Shown one piece after another: positions 45,451 through 53,569 of a stretch of 64,000 nt of DNA (position 1 is the stretch's first letter; every line of letters begins with the position of its first letter). A program made the translations under genes and the position numbers. Source of the stretch: Bacillota bacterium (GTDB taxonomy: Bacteria; Bacillota; Clostridia; Acetivibrionales; Acetivibrionaceae); NCBI GenBank assembly GCA_023421115.1, contig JAEZUI010000183.1, positions 14,805 through 78,804 on the forward strand. The letters run 5' to 3'. The notes below the pieces were generated by a model. It was given only the letters and a program-made list of their open reading frames with translations. It was not told the origin of the DNA and did no database searches.

Positions 45451-46581
45451 ATGAAAAACTTATTTAGAGGAATTATATCAAAGGAAATTTGTAATTCCAA
45501 AAGGCAGGTAGAAATTGATATAGCAAGAGGTTTGGCAGTTTTTTTTATGATCCTTGTCCATTTTAACAGTGCGTTTTTGGATAATGCTTATAATGAGACT
45601 GTTTTTGCAAAAGTAATTGACTTTCTAGGAACTGTGCCTGCTGCACCGGTATTTATGTTCCTAATGGGAGTTGGATTTGTCTATTCAAAGAATCAGGACC
45701 CTCAAGTTTTATTTAAAAGAGGTTTGTTCATCTTCTGTGGCGGTTATCTGCTAAATCTGTTCAGAGGTTATATTCCTTTAATAATTGGAAATAAACTCGG
45801 CTACTATGATTTGCCAGAAAGTTCGTTGCCCGGTTATGGATATCTTTTTGAGGTGGATATTCTTCAATTTGCCGGTTTGGCAATGATATTGGTTGCATTT
45901 TTTAAAGGCGTAAAGTTAAGTGAAGTGTTTTACCCTTTTATAGCTATATTTGCAGCCATTATTTCTCCGTACATGTGGAAAGTTTCATTTGATCAGCCTA
46001 TTTTAGATTTAATATTTGCACCGATTTTTGGAGGTAAAGTATATACTTATCACCCGTTTTTTTCATGGATAGTCTATCCTTTAATGGGAGCTTTCTTTGG
46101 ATGGATACTTATAAGAGTTAAGAATAAAAAAGCCTTTTATAGTTTTACTTCCGTCATATCAATTATTGCATTAGTCACAGCATTTATCTATTATTTGAGA
46201 CACCCCGGATATGATTTTGGAATTGTTACTGGAGATGTATATAATTATTTTCAACATGGTATTTTATCAAGTACTATTTTCTGTGCAGCTATTCTATGCT
46301 GGTTAGCACTGTGGAATTTCCTTTCACCTGTTATACCTAAGTTTGCTATGAACAGACTGAGATTTTGGAGTAAGGCAACAACTCCTATGTATGTTGTTCA
46401 TTGGTTGATTTTAAATTGGTGTTCCTTCCTTGTATTTGATACTTTTAATATTCCACAGAGTATTTTAGGAATGATACTATTAACTTTTTCATCCGAAGTA
46501 ATCTCAGATTTGTATATAAAAATAAAAGATAGAATATCAGAACGTGAAGAAATTGACATACCAGTTATTCTTGAGAATTAA
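45451..46581 (+). CDS. Membrane acyltransferase (HGSNAT/DUF1624-like or acyltransferase-3-like)
   Basis: 376 residues with about ten membrane helices. The first helix carries the REVD/RGLA-type pattern (QVEIDIARGLAVFFMILVHF), and the second has PAAPVFMFLMGVGFVYS, as in membrane acetyltransferases of the heparan-alpha-glucosaminide/DUF1624 group and related acyltransferases. The conserved His in LVHF is the expected catalytic residue. It ends 72 bases before the large NRPS gene and is probably in the same unit, suggesting acylation of the NRPS product or of an envelope acceptor (inference). Its TAA stop lies in a repeat end. Confidence 0.7.
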   Translation: MKNLFRGIISKEICNSKRQVEIDIARGLAVFFMILVHFNSAFLDNAYNETVFAKVIDFLGTVPAAPVFMFLMGVGFVYSKNQDPQVLFKRGLFIFCGGYLLNLFRGYIPLIIGNKLGYYDLPESSLPGYGYLFEVDILQFAGLAMILVAFFKGVKLSEVFYPFIAIFAAIISPYMWKVSFDQPILDLIFAPIFGGKVYTYHPFFSWIVYPLMGAFFGWILIRVKNKKAFYSFTSVISIIALVTAFIYYLRHPGYDFGIVTGDVYNYFQHGILSSTIFCAAILCWLALWNFLSPVIPKFAMNRLRFWSKATTPMYVVHWLILNWCSFLVFDTFNIPQSILGMILLTFSSEVISDLYIKIKDRISEREEIDIPVILEN

Positions 46582-46601
46582 GGTGCTTCCAAAAAAATAG
46601 A
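46578..46601. repeat. Single end of the dispersed repeat (24 bp)
   Basis: TTAAGGTGCTTCCAAAAAAA followed by TAG matches the TTAAGGTGATTCC end type with one change; the acyltransferase stop codon TAA (46579-46581) is part of it. Confidence 0.6.
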
Positions 46602-46653
46602 GAGAAACATGGAGTATTCAATTTTAAATTTATATTATAAAGAGGTGTAAAAT

Positions 46654-49600
46654 ATGTCAGTTAGTGCGGGAAAAAATGTACTGTCAAAGGAGTTAGAAGC
46701 TATAGAAAGAAAACTGCTCAGGTATAATGAGGCATCGCAGGATGCCTTTATTTACGGACCTAAAATGCCGGAGCTAATTAAGGATGAATGTCTATTTGAA
46801 TTGTTTGAACATACTGCAAGTAGTTTTCCAAACAATAAGGCAATTATTTTTGGGGAAGAGAGCATTTCGTACAAGGACTTAAATGAAAGGGCAAACCAAA
46901 TAGCTAGTATGCTTAGGGCAAAAGGTGTAAACGCTGATGATCGGGTAGCGATATTTATGCCAAAATGCTTAATGTGTTATGCTGCCATACTAGGTACAAT
47001 GAAAGCGGGAGCGTGTTATATTCCTTTAGATCCCGGGTATCCTGAAGACCGTGTCAGGTACATAGTAGAAGACAGCGGGGCTAAGTACATACTTGTTACT
47101 GAAGGAATGCAAAATGTGCCTGCTCTTGGTAATTCAATTGAAGTAAGTGCCGATTTGATAAAAGAATATCCTAAGGCAAATTTGCTTAAAGAAATAACCT
47201 GTGTAACCAGAAATTCTTTAGCTTACATAATTTATACTTCCGGTTCAACAGGCAGGCCCAAAGGTGTTATGATTGAACATAAGGCTGCATGTAATCTTGT
47301 AAGGGCTTCTCAGGAAATATATAAGGCTACACCTGATGACAGAGTTTATCAAGGTTTTACCCTTGCTTTTGATGCTTCAGTGGAAGAATTGTGGTTGGCA
47401 TTTTTTAATGGTGGTGCCTTAATACCTCAAACAGATGAAATGAAAAAAGCAGGTCCTGACCTATTTAAAATTCTAAGTAAACACGAAGTGAGTATTATTT
47501 CATGTGTACCCACTCTTTTATCTATGATAGATGACGATATCCCTACCTTGAGACTGCTCATTCTTGGAGGGGAAGCATGTCCTGAATCGGTAGTTGTAAG
47601 GTTTAAGAAAAACGGAAGGCGTATATTAAATACCTATGGGCCTACCGAAGCAACAGTTATTGCAACTTGGTCAGATATGAAACTTGGTGAAAAGGTAACT
47701 ATCGGTAAACCTCTTCCAAACTATTGTGTTTATATTGTTAAAGAAAACGGTGAATTGGCAAAAATCGGCGAACCGGGAGAACTTCTGATAGGAGGAATAG
47801 GTCTTGCTAGAGGATATGTCGGGAGAGAAGATTTGACTTTAGAGAAATTTATTAAGAATAATTTCCACAGAGAAGATGTTGAAGGTTGTGACATGCTTTA
47901 CAGGTCAGGGGACCTTGTAGCTTTAGACCCAGCTGGAAATATAGAATTCCATGGCAGGATTGATGATCAGGTAAAAATAAGAGGTTACAGAGTTGAACTC
48001 TCGGAAATTGAAAATGTAGCCAATAGTTTTAGTGAGGTAAAGTCATCGGTTGTTAAGGTTAACAGATTTCCCGATTCAAGCGAAGCCTTGTGTTTATATG
48101 TAGTAGCAACGGATAGGGAAAAAGGGATAGATAGAGAAAAGCTCTTTTCATTGTTAAAAGAGCGTCTTGCAGCATATATGATACCGCCTCATCTTATGGT
48201 GCTTGACGAAATACCCATGCTGCCAAGCGGTAAAGCTGACAGAAAACAGCTTCCTCTTCCAAATGGGGACAACATGTTGTCAAAAAGAGATGTGGTAGAA
48301 GCTGTTGATAAAGAACAAAAAGTTATTGCCGCAATAATAAAACAGGTATTTAAAATTGAAAATGTTTCTATAAAAGATCATTTCTTTAATGATCTAGGAG
48401 GGCATTCGCTGTATGCTGCACAGGTAGTGTCACTACTTAGGAAGGAAAACGGTTTCCAAGGTTTAACCATATCCGATCTGTATGAATCTCCAACTGTTGA
48501 AGAGCTTGCAGCAAAATTCCGATTAGCTGCAAAAGGAAAACCATCTAAAACAGTTAAGGAAAGAAAAGAAGCTAAAAATTTCAAAGAGGCCTCTTCTCGT
48601 GCTCATAAATTATGCGGTTTTTTCCAAGGTCTATCCATATTTATGATTACACTAATGATTTGCATACCGATAGGATATGTAGTTTACAACATATTTAACG
48701 GGAATTTCGGAGTCAAAGAAGTATTACTTTCACTACTTGCAATAGGATTGCTTTATAATCCGTTAACTATAGGATTGTCCATTATTTCAAAGTGGGTTCT
48801 TATAGGAAAGTTCAAGGAGGGGAGATATCCTCTATGGGGAACTTATTATTTCAGATGGTGGCTTGCAAGACTATTTCAAAGGATGTGTCCCGAACATTTA
48901 TTGAGTGGCACGCCACTTATGCCAATATATTTGAGGCTTATGGGAGCAAAAATAGGAGACAATTGTTATATTGGCAATCATGAGTTTGGTGCTTTTGATC
49001 TTATATCCATCGGTAACGATTCAAGTATTGCTCAAGACTGTCAAATACTTGGATATAGTATTTTTGACGGGTACATAAATTTTGGGAAGATAACTGTTGG
49101 GAATGATTGTTATATAGGAACTCATTCTTCAATGAGTATTAACTCTACAATGATGGATGGGTCAATGATAAAAGAACAGTCTATGGTGGCATCTAATCAG
49201 ACTGTTAAAGCGGGTGAGTTCTGGGCTGGATCCCCTGCTAAAAAGGATAGTTTTGACAAGGATATTTATAAACTGTTAAACACAAATAATAAGGTGAGCA
49301 AAACTAAAAAAACTGTATTTACAATTATGCATATGATGATACTTGAGGTTTTCGGACTTTTATCTGTATTATTCTTTACTCAAGGGTTTATTTTTGGTGC
49401 TTTTTTAAGAAAGATTCCAGCTTGGGTATTATTAGTGAGTCCAATAACGGCAACTGCAATTGTTTTATTAAGTGTCCTTGAGATTATACTTTTAAAAAGA
49501 TTATTTATGAACAAGATAAAACCTGGAGTTTACAGTATATATTCAATGTATTATGTGAGAAAGTGGATAGCAGATAATATTACATATATTAGTCTTCAGC

Positions 49601-50691
49601 TTTTGCATACCCTTTACGCAACCTTATACACCATACCTTTTCTAAAAGCTCTTGGTGCAAAAATAGGGAAGGATGTTGAGATTTCTACAGTAACACATAT
49701 ATCACCGGAATTATTTGAAGTTGGTGACGGAAGTTTCTTTGCCGATGCTTCAATGGCAGGTACCCCGAAAGTATACAATAATAATGTTATTTACGAAAAA
49801 ATCAAGGTGGGTTCAAGAACTTTCATTGGAAACAGTGCATTAGTGCCTATCAATGCAAATATAGGAGACGATTGTCTTATCGGAGTTATGTCGGTTCCGC
49901 CTAACAAGGAAAAGACCGAAAATGGCACATCCTGGCTAGGGACACCTGCTATGTATCTTCATAAAAGAGATATAAATAATGACTTTTCAAAAGAGGAAAC
50001 TTACAAGCCGACCAAAGCCTTGTATCTTAAAAGACTGATTATTGAGTTTATCCGTGTTATATTGCCAACAAACATATATGTACTTGCATCTTACGCTTTA
50101 GCAAATGTATTTCATGATATAGCTGTAAACTATTATTTCTGGTCTTCGGTTTTGTTAATGGCTTTGACGATGGTAGCGTTTGAAGTTGCATTGCTGGCTT
50201 TTGTCGTACTGCTTAAATTCTCTTTAGTTGGTACGTACAGAGCTTCTGTCAATCCATTATGGAGTAGTTTTGTATGGAAAACGGAGTTTGTAACGGGGAT
50301 ATATGACAGTATGTTGGGGGACCATATTTTGACACCACTTACAGGTACTCCGATGTTGCCTCTTGTGATGAGATTGTTCGGTTGCAGGATAGGTAAAAAA
50401 GTTTTCTTAGATACAATATTTATTTCTGAATTTGATTTAGTTAAGATTGGACGTGAAGCAGCGATAAACTATAATTCAACCATGCAGACTCATCTGTTTG
50501 AAGACAGGGTACTGAAGATGGATTACCTTATAATTGGTAATAGAGCAAGTGTAGGGAACGGTTCAGTAGTTTTATATGATACCTTTATGGAAGAGGGAGC
50601 AATGTTGGGAGGTTCATCACTTTTAATGAAAGGGGAAACTTTAGAGGCGTATACCCATTGGCATGGTAATCCATCAAGTTTGGCAGGTTAA
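46654..50691 (+). CDS. Pls/PosA-type single-module NRPS, predicted lysine-activating
   Basis: 1345 residues in the order adenylation (about 40-545), carrier domain (about 555-625, LGGHSL with the pantetheine Ser near 586), then six membrane helices in three pairs, each pair followed by a hexapeptide-rich beta-helix/condensation-like domain (about 735-870, 955-1110, 1195-1345). This is the architecture of epsilon-poly-L-lysine synthase and the TIGR02353 terminal domain; no thioesterase or classical C domain. A-domain cores are intact: YTSGSTGRPKG, FDASVEELW, NTYGPTEATV, YRSGDLV, QVKIRGYRVELSE, PSGKADRKQLP. Aligned by eye to GrsA, the ten pocket positions read D-A-E-S-I-G-T-V-I-K, close to the lysine code DAESIGSVCK of bacitracin synthetase. 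It probably makes a lysine polymer or lysine conjugate at the membrane. RBS GAGGTG. Confidence 0.85.
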   Translation: MSVSAGKNVLSKELEAIERKLLRYNEASQDAFIYGPKMPELIKDECLFELFEHTASSFPNNKAIIFGEESISYKDLNERANQIASMLRAKGVNADDRVAIFMPKCLMCYAAILGTMKAGACYIPLDPGYPEDRVRYIVEDSGAKYILVTEGMQNVPALGNSIEVSADLIKEYPKANLLKEITCVTRNSLAYIIYTSGSTGRPKGVMIEHKAACNLVRASQEIYKATPDDRVYQGFTLAFDASVEELWLAFFNGGALIPQTDEMKKAGPDLFKILSKHEVSIISCVPTLLSMIDDDIPTLRLLILGGEACPESVVVRFKKNGRRILNTYGPTEATVIATWSDMKLGEKVTIGKPLPNYCVYIVKENGELAKIGEPGELLIGGIGLARGYVGREDLTLEKFIKNNFHREDVEGCDMLYRSGDLVALDPAGNIEFHGRIDDQVKIRGYRVELSEIENVANSFSEVKSSVVKVNRFPDSSEALCLYVVATDREKGIDREKLFSLLKERLAAYMIPPHLMVLDEIPMLPSGKADRKQLPLPNGDNMLSKRDVVEAVDKEQKVIAAIIKQVFKIENVSIKDHFFNDLGGHSLYAAQVVSLLRKENGFQGLTISDLYESPTVEELAAKFRLAAKGKPSKTVKERKEAKNFKEASSRAHKLCGFFQGLSIFMITLMICIPIGYVVYNIFNGNFGVKEVLLSLLAIGLLYNPLTIGLSIISKWVLIGKFKEGRYPLWGTYYFRWWLARLFQRMCPEHLLSGTPLMPIYLRLMGAKIGDNCYIGNHEFGAFDLISIGNDSSIAQDCQILGYSIFDGYINFGKITVGNDCYIGTHSSMSINSTMMDGSMIKEQSMVASNQTVKAGEFWAGSPAKKDSFDKDIYKLLNTNNKVSKTKKTVFTIMHMMILEVFGLLSVLFFTQGFIFGAFLRKIPAWVLLVSPITATAIVLLSVLEIILLKRLFMNKIKPGVYSIYSMYYVRKWIADNITYISLQLLHTLYATLYTIPFLKALGAKIGKDVEISTVTHISPELFEVGDGSFFADASMAGTPKVYNNNVIYEKIKVGSRTFIGNSALVPINANIGDDCLIGVMSVPPNKEKTENGTSWLGTPAMYLHKRDINNDFSKEETYKPTKALYLKRLIIEFIRVILPTNIYVLASYALANVFHDIAVNYYFWSSVLLMALTMVAFEVALLAFVVLLKFSLVGTYRASVNPLWSSFVWKTEFVTGIYDSMLGDHILTPLTGTPMLPLVMRLFGCRIGKKVFLDTIFISEFDLVKIGREAAINYNSTMQTHLFEDRVLKMDYLIIGNRASVGNGSVVLYDTFMEEGAMLGGSSLLMKGETLEAYTHWHGNPSSLAG

Positions 50692-50715
50692 AAAGATAGC
50701 CTAATGTAAAAATAT

Positions 50716-50755
50716 TGAACGTACAAATGCATTGATATAAGCAATTGTACGTTCA
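50716..50755 (+). terminator. Hairpin after the NRPS gene
   Basis: TGAACGTACAA-A-TGC pairs with GCA-A-TTGTACGTTCA around a ten-base loop. The T tract is poor, so it may act only as a weak terminator or 3' stabiliser. Confidence 0.55.
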
Positions 50756-50762
50756 GTATTAT

Positions 50763-50791
50763 AATTGCAAAGCTTTTTTGGAATAACCTTA
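50763..50791. repeat. Single end of the dispersed repeat (29 bp)
   Basis: AATTGCAAAGCTTTTTTGGA then ATAACCTTA matches the right end of the copies at 20414-20515 and 31660-31762. The remaining gap 50792-50998 has an AT-rich leader with a TACAAT near 50860 and a CGTA near 50874 that could be part of a SigI-type promoter, but I found no convincing -35. Confidence 0.65.
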
Positions 50792-50998
50792 TTCAGTTGA
50801 ACTATAAAATTATTTATATTTTTAGTTGACTACCTATGGTAGGTTTCAACTTAGGTATGGTACAATACTTTCGTATAGTTAATAGTCACCTTTGTGTTTA
50901 AGTGAGCTACGCACTTAATATAAAGCCTGTTAAGGGGGCACTATTTAAAACCTTATAGCTAAGATGCAGGTGATACAAAATGAAGGGGTTGAAATAGT

Positions 50999-51751
50999 TT
51001 GTTTTGGAAGAGCAAGGCGAAAAGTAACCTTTACATAGACGATAGGAATTTAAATAAGATAATTTGTAGAGTTAAAGATGGTGATAATGATTTACGTGAG
51101 CAAGTTATAAATGATTATAAGCACTTTATTATTAGCTGTGTTTCAAAGTTCATGAATAAGTATATTGATGTTGAAAACAGTGAAGAGTTCAGTATTGGTC
51201 TTATTGCGTTCAATAGTGCAATAGACGACTATAACGAAGTTAAGAACCCTAACTTTCTAAAGTTTGCCGAGTTGGTAATCAACCGAAGATTGATAAACTA
51301 TATAAATAAAGAAAGGAAGAACCAGAATACATACCCTTTTTCTTATTTTGAGGACAAAAATGATTTAACTCTTCAAAAGACAATTGATAGGAAATCTACT
51401 TTTTTGCATTTTGATAGTTGCGAGACAAGGGAAGAAATGGAAACTTATATTAGCAAACTAAACAAATTCGGAATATCGCTTGACGAGCTTATAAAGAAAA
51501 CACCCAAACATAGGGACTCAAGAAAGATGCTTATTGGTATTGCTAAAACTATTGCAGATAACGACGTACTTTACGAGAAATTAACCAGAAAAATGTGCAT
51601 ACCTATGAAAGACTTAGTTCAATATACAAGTGTAAACCCAAAAACTATAGAGAAAAACAGAAAATATATTGTTGCCACTTGTATAGCTTTTAATAGTGAT
51701 TTGGACATAATTAAGGGGTTTCTTCAAATGAATTTAGAGAGGGGGTTGTAA
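50999..51751 (+). CDS. sigI: RNA polymerase sigma factor SigI
   Basis: 250 residues. The SigI family pattern is visible: VKDGDNDLREQVINDYKHFI, FSIGLIAFNSAIDDY, FLKFAELVINRRLINYINKE, and a C-terminal region LVQYTSVNPKTIEKNRKYIV that is the DNA-binding end. In cellulolytic Clostridia several SigI paralogs each pair with an RsgI that senses polysaccharides; here rsgI begins two bases after the stop codon. Start is TTG at 50999 with AAGGGG ten bases upstream. Confidence 0.92.
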   Translation: MFWKSKAKSNLYIDDRNLNKIICRVKDGDNDLREQVINDYKHFIISCVSKFMNKYIDVENSEEFSIGLIAFNSAIDDYNEVKNPNFLKFAELVINRRLINYINKERKNQNTYPFSYFEDKNDLTLQKTIDRKSTFLHFDSCETREEMETYISKLNKFGISLDELIKKTPKHRDSRKMLIGIAKTIADNDVLYEKLTRKMCIPMKDLVQYTSVNPKTIEKNRKYIVATCIAFNSDLDIIKGFLQMNLERGL

Positions 51752-51753
51752 GC

Positions 51754-53331
51754 ATGTATAAACAGGGGGTAATTTTGGAGTTACGAAAAAAAGAAGCGAT
51801 TGTATTTAATGACCATGGTGAATATGACAAGATAGAGAGAATGGATGGAATGTATGTAGGTCAGGTGGTTGAGTATAAAAAAACAATCAATAAAAATACC
51901 AAACGCTTAATTTCAGCTATTTCGGCAGCAGCTGTGTTCATAGTAATGTTTTTTTCTTATGGGCTATTTAAATACTCCAGCCAACAGGTTTTTGCATATG
52001 TGACTTTAGATATAAATACTAGTATGGAGTTTTCAATAGATTACGAGAACTGTGTAATAAGTTTAAAACCTTTAAATAATGATGCAGAAAATATAACAAA
52101 AGCATTAAATGTTAAAGGCAAGAACATTGATATGGCAATAAAGGAAGTAATTACACAAATAGAGAGAACTGGATTTATGGAACGTAAAAGTGACAACATA
52201 ATAGTTATATCAACTTCTGCAAGTGGTTTATGGGATAAGAAAGATAAACGAAATATAAAAATAGACAGAACAAGAACTCTTGTTGAAGAAACAGTAAAAA
52301 ACTGTACAAGAGGCTATGCTGTGGTTGAATCAATTGCTGCTACTCCGGAAATTAGAGAGCTATCTATTGAGGCAGACATGTCTTTAGGCAGATATGTGCT
52401 TTATACAAAAGCTATAAGCGGAGGATATGATATTTCACTTCAGGAGGCGAAGACTGTTCCTTTAAGTCAGTTAATCGGATATGGTAAATTTGAAGAGGAT
52501 AACTACGATAAAGTTGATAACACACAAAATGATCCCGAAGATCTAATGGAGAAAAGTACAACTGTATTAAATAATGATATTGATAAAAATAATATAACGC
52601 CATTGCCTAAATCAGAGTCCCCAACGACTAAACCGAAGATTGAGGATGTGGAAAACAATGGGATTTTGATAAATAGACATGAAGATCCAAAAATTCCTTT
52701 TTCTGATGCACTAATAAATGAATCGGAAAATGATAAACTGCTACCTAAATCAAGCTCGTCCGAGCTAAGGCATGATGAAATACAAAAATCTACACCTGTT
52801 CCTGAGCTACACATATATGATGACAAGATTTTAAAATCTACACCGGTTGTTACTAAGCCGAAGTATGATGGAGAAGTTCCAACACCTACACCAGAAGTAA
52901 CCTCACCGTGGGAAGATAAAATACCAAAATCTACACATGAATTAAGAGAACCCATAGAAAATGGTGAACTGCCCCCAGCTAAGCCTAGTGCAAACATACC
53001 GGAAATTGATGATACAGAAGAAAACAAACCACGTGATATAGGGCCTCCGTTTGATGAAAAAGTTCCAAAGCCTACATCAGGTATAAAGCCACCGGAACAT
53101 GCAAAAGGGAGGGGACCAAATTTTCCTGATATCAATAAGCCAGAAGGGGAGGAAGCTATTCCAAAGCCAATTTCCGATTTGCCTATACCTGAAAGTATTG
53201 AAAAACCGAAATCTTCACCACCAAAACCTGAAGAGGATTATGATAAGCCAGAAGCTAATTTGGAAGACCAGGAACATGAGCCTATACAAAAGAGAGTAAG
53301 GGTCAGAAATGGGCTAAGATGGAGCTTTTAG
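51754..53331 (+). CDS. rsgI: Anti-sigma-I factor RsgI with Pro-rich extracellular tail
   Basis: 525 residues. The cytoplasmic RsgI N-terminal domain (about 1-50, GVILELRKKEAIVFNDHGEYDKI) binds SigI; one membrane helix follows (about 53-72), then the conserved juxtamembrane extracellular domain (about 78-240, FAYVTLDINTSMEFSIDYEN). The remainder (about 250-525) is disordered and Pro/Glu/Lys-rich, with roughly 17-residue degenerate repeats such as DDKILKSTPVV, DGEVPTPTPEV, EDKIPKSTHEL and DEKVPKPTSGI. No carbohydrate-binding module is present, unlike many Clostridial RsgIs. The usual D-I-N-P-S motif, reported as the autoproteolysis site, reads D-I-N-T-S here. It overlaps nothing and is coupled to sigI. 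Confidence 0.88.
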   Translation: MYKQGVILELRKKEAIVFNDHGEYDKIERMDGMYVGQVVEYKKTINKNTKRLISAISAAAVFIVMFFSYGLFKYSSQQVFAYVTLDINTSMEFSIDYENCVISLKPLNNDAENITKALNVKGKNIDMAIKEVITQIERTGFMERKSDNIIVISTSASGLWDKKDKRNIKIDRTRTLVEETVKNCTRGYAVVESIAATPEIRELSIEADMSLGRYVLYTKAISGGYDISLQEAKTVPLSQLIGYGKFEEDNYDKVDNTQNDPEDLMEKSTTVLNNDIDKNNITPLPKSESPTTKPKIEDVENNGILINRHEDPKIPFSDALINESENDKLLPKSSSSELRHDEIQKSTPVPELHIYDDKILKSTPVVTKPKYDGEVPTPTPEVTSPWEDKIPKSTHELREPIENGELPPAKPSANIPEIDDTEENKPRDIGPPFDEKVPKPTSGIKPPEHAKGRGPNFPDINKPEGEEAIPKPISDLPIPESIEKPKSSPPKPEEDYDKPEANLEDQEHEPIQKRVRVRNGLRWSF

Positions 53332-53452
53332 CTTTCAAAAGTATTTTTTATAGCATCAAAAAACAGTAAAAAGGTGTGAAGTAAATATATGCTGCTATTA
53401 ATACTAAGTGGGTTATTTATAGAAATAGCCTAAATATATAATTTTATATTAG

Positions 53453-53497
53453 CGAAGGTCTGTATAACATAAAATTTATACAGACCTTCGGTGTTTC
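53453..53497 (+). terminator. Terminator after sigI-rsgI
   Basis: CGAAGGTCTGTATAA pairs with TTATACAGACCTTCG around an eight-base loop; the tail GTGTTTCTT is only moderately T-rich. Confidence 0.7.
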
Positions 53498-53538
53498 TTA
53501 ACAGTACTAATTTTTTTATATGTTTGTAGATTGAAAAT

Positions 53539-53569
53539 ATTGTATAGGTTATTTTTTGAAATGGCCTAA
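53539..53569. repeat. Single end of the dispersed repeat (31 bp)
   Basis: Identical over its length to the right end of the full copy at 57791-57955 (ATTGTATAGG ... GGCCTAA). It contains the TAG stop of the minus-strand hydrolase gene (complement of 53566-53568). Confidence 0.85.

Noticed and set aside
50980..50997. Five-codon leader peptide MKGLK before sigI, behind an AGGTGAT
   Set aside because: Too short to support; the AAGGGG inside it is better read as the sigI ribosome binding site.
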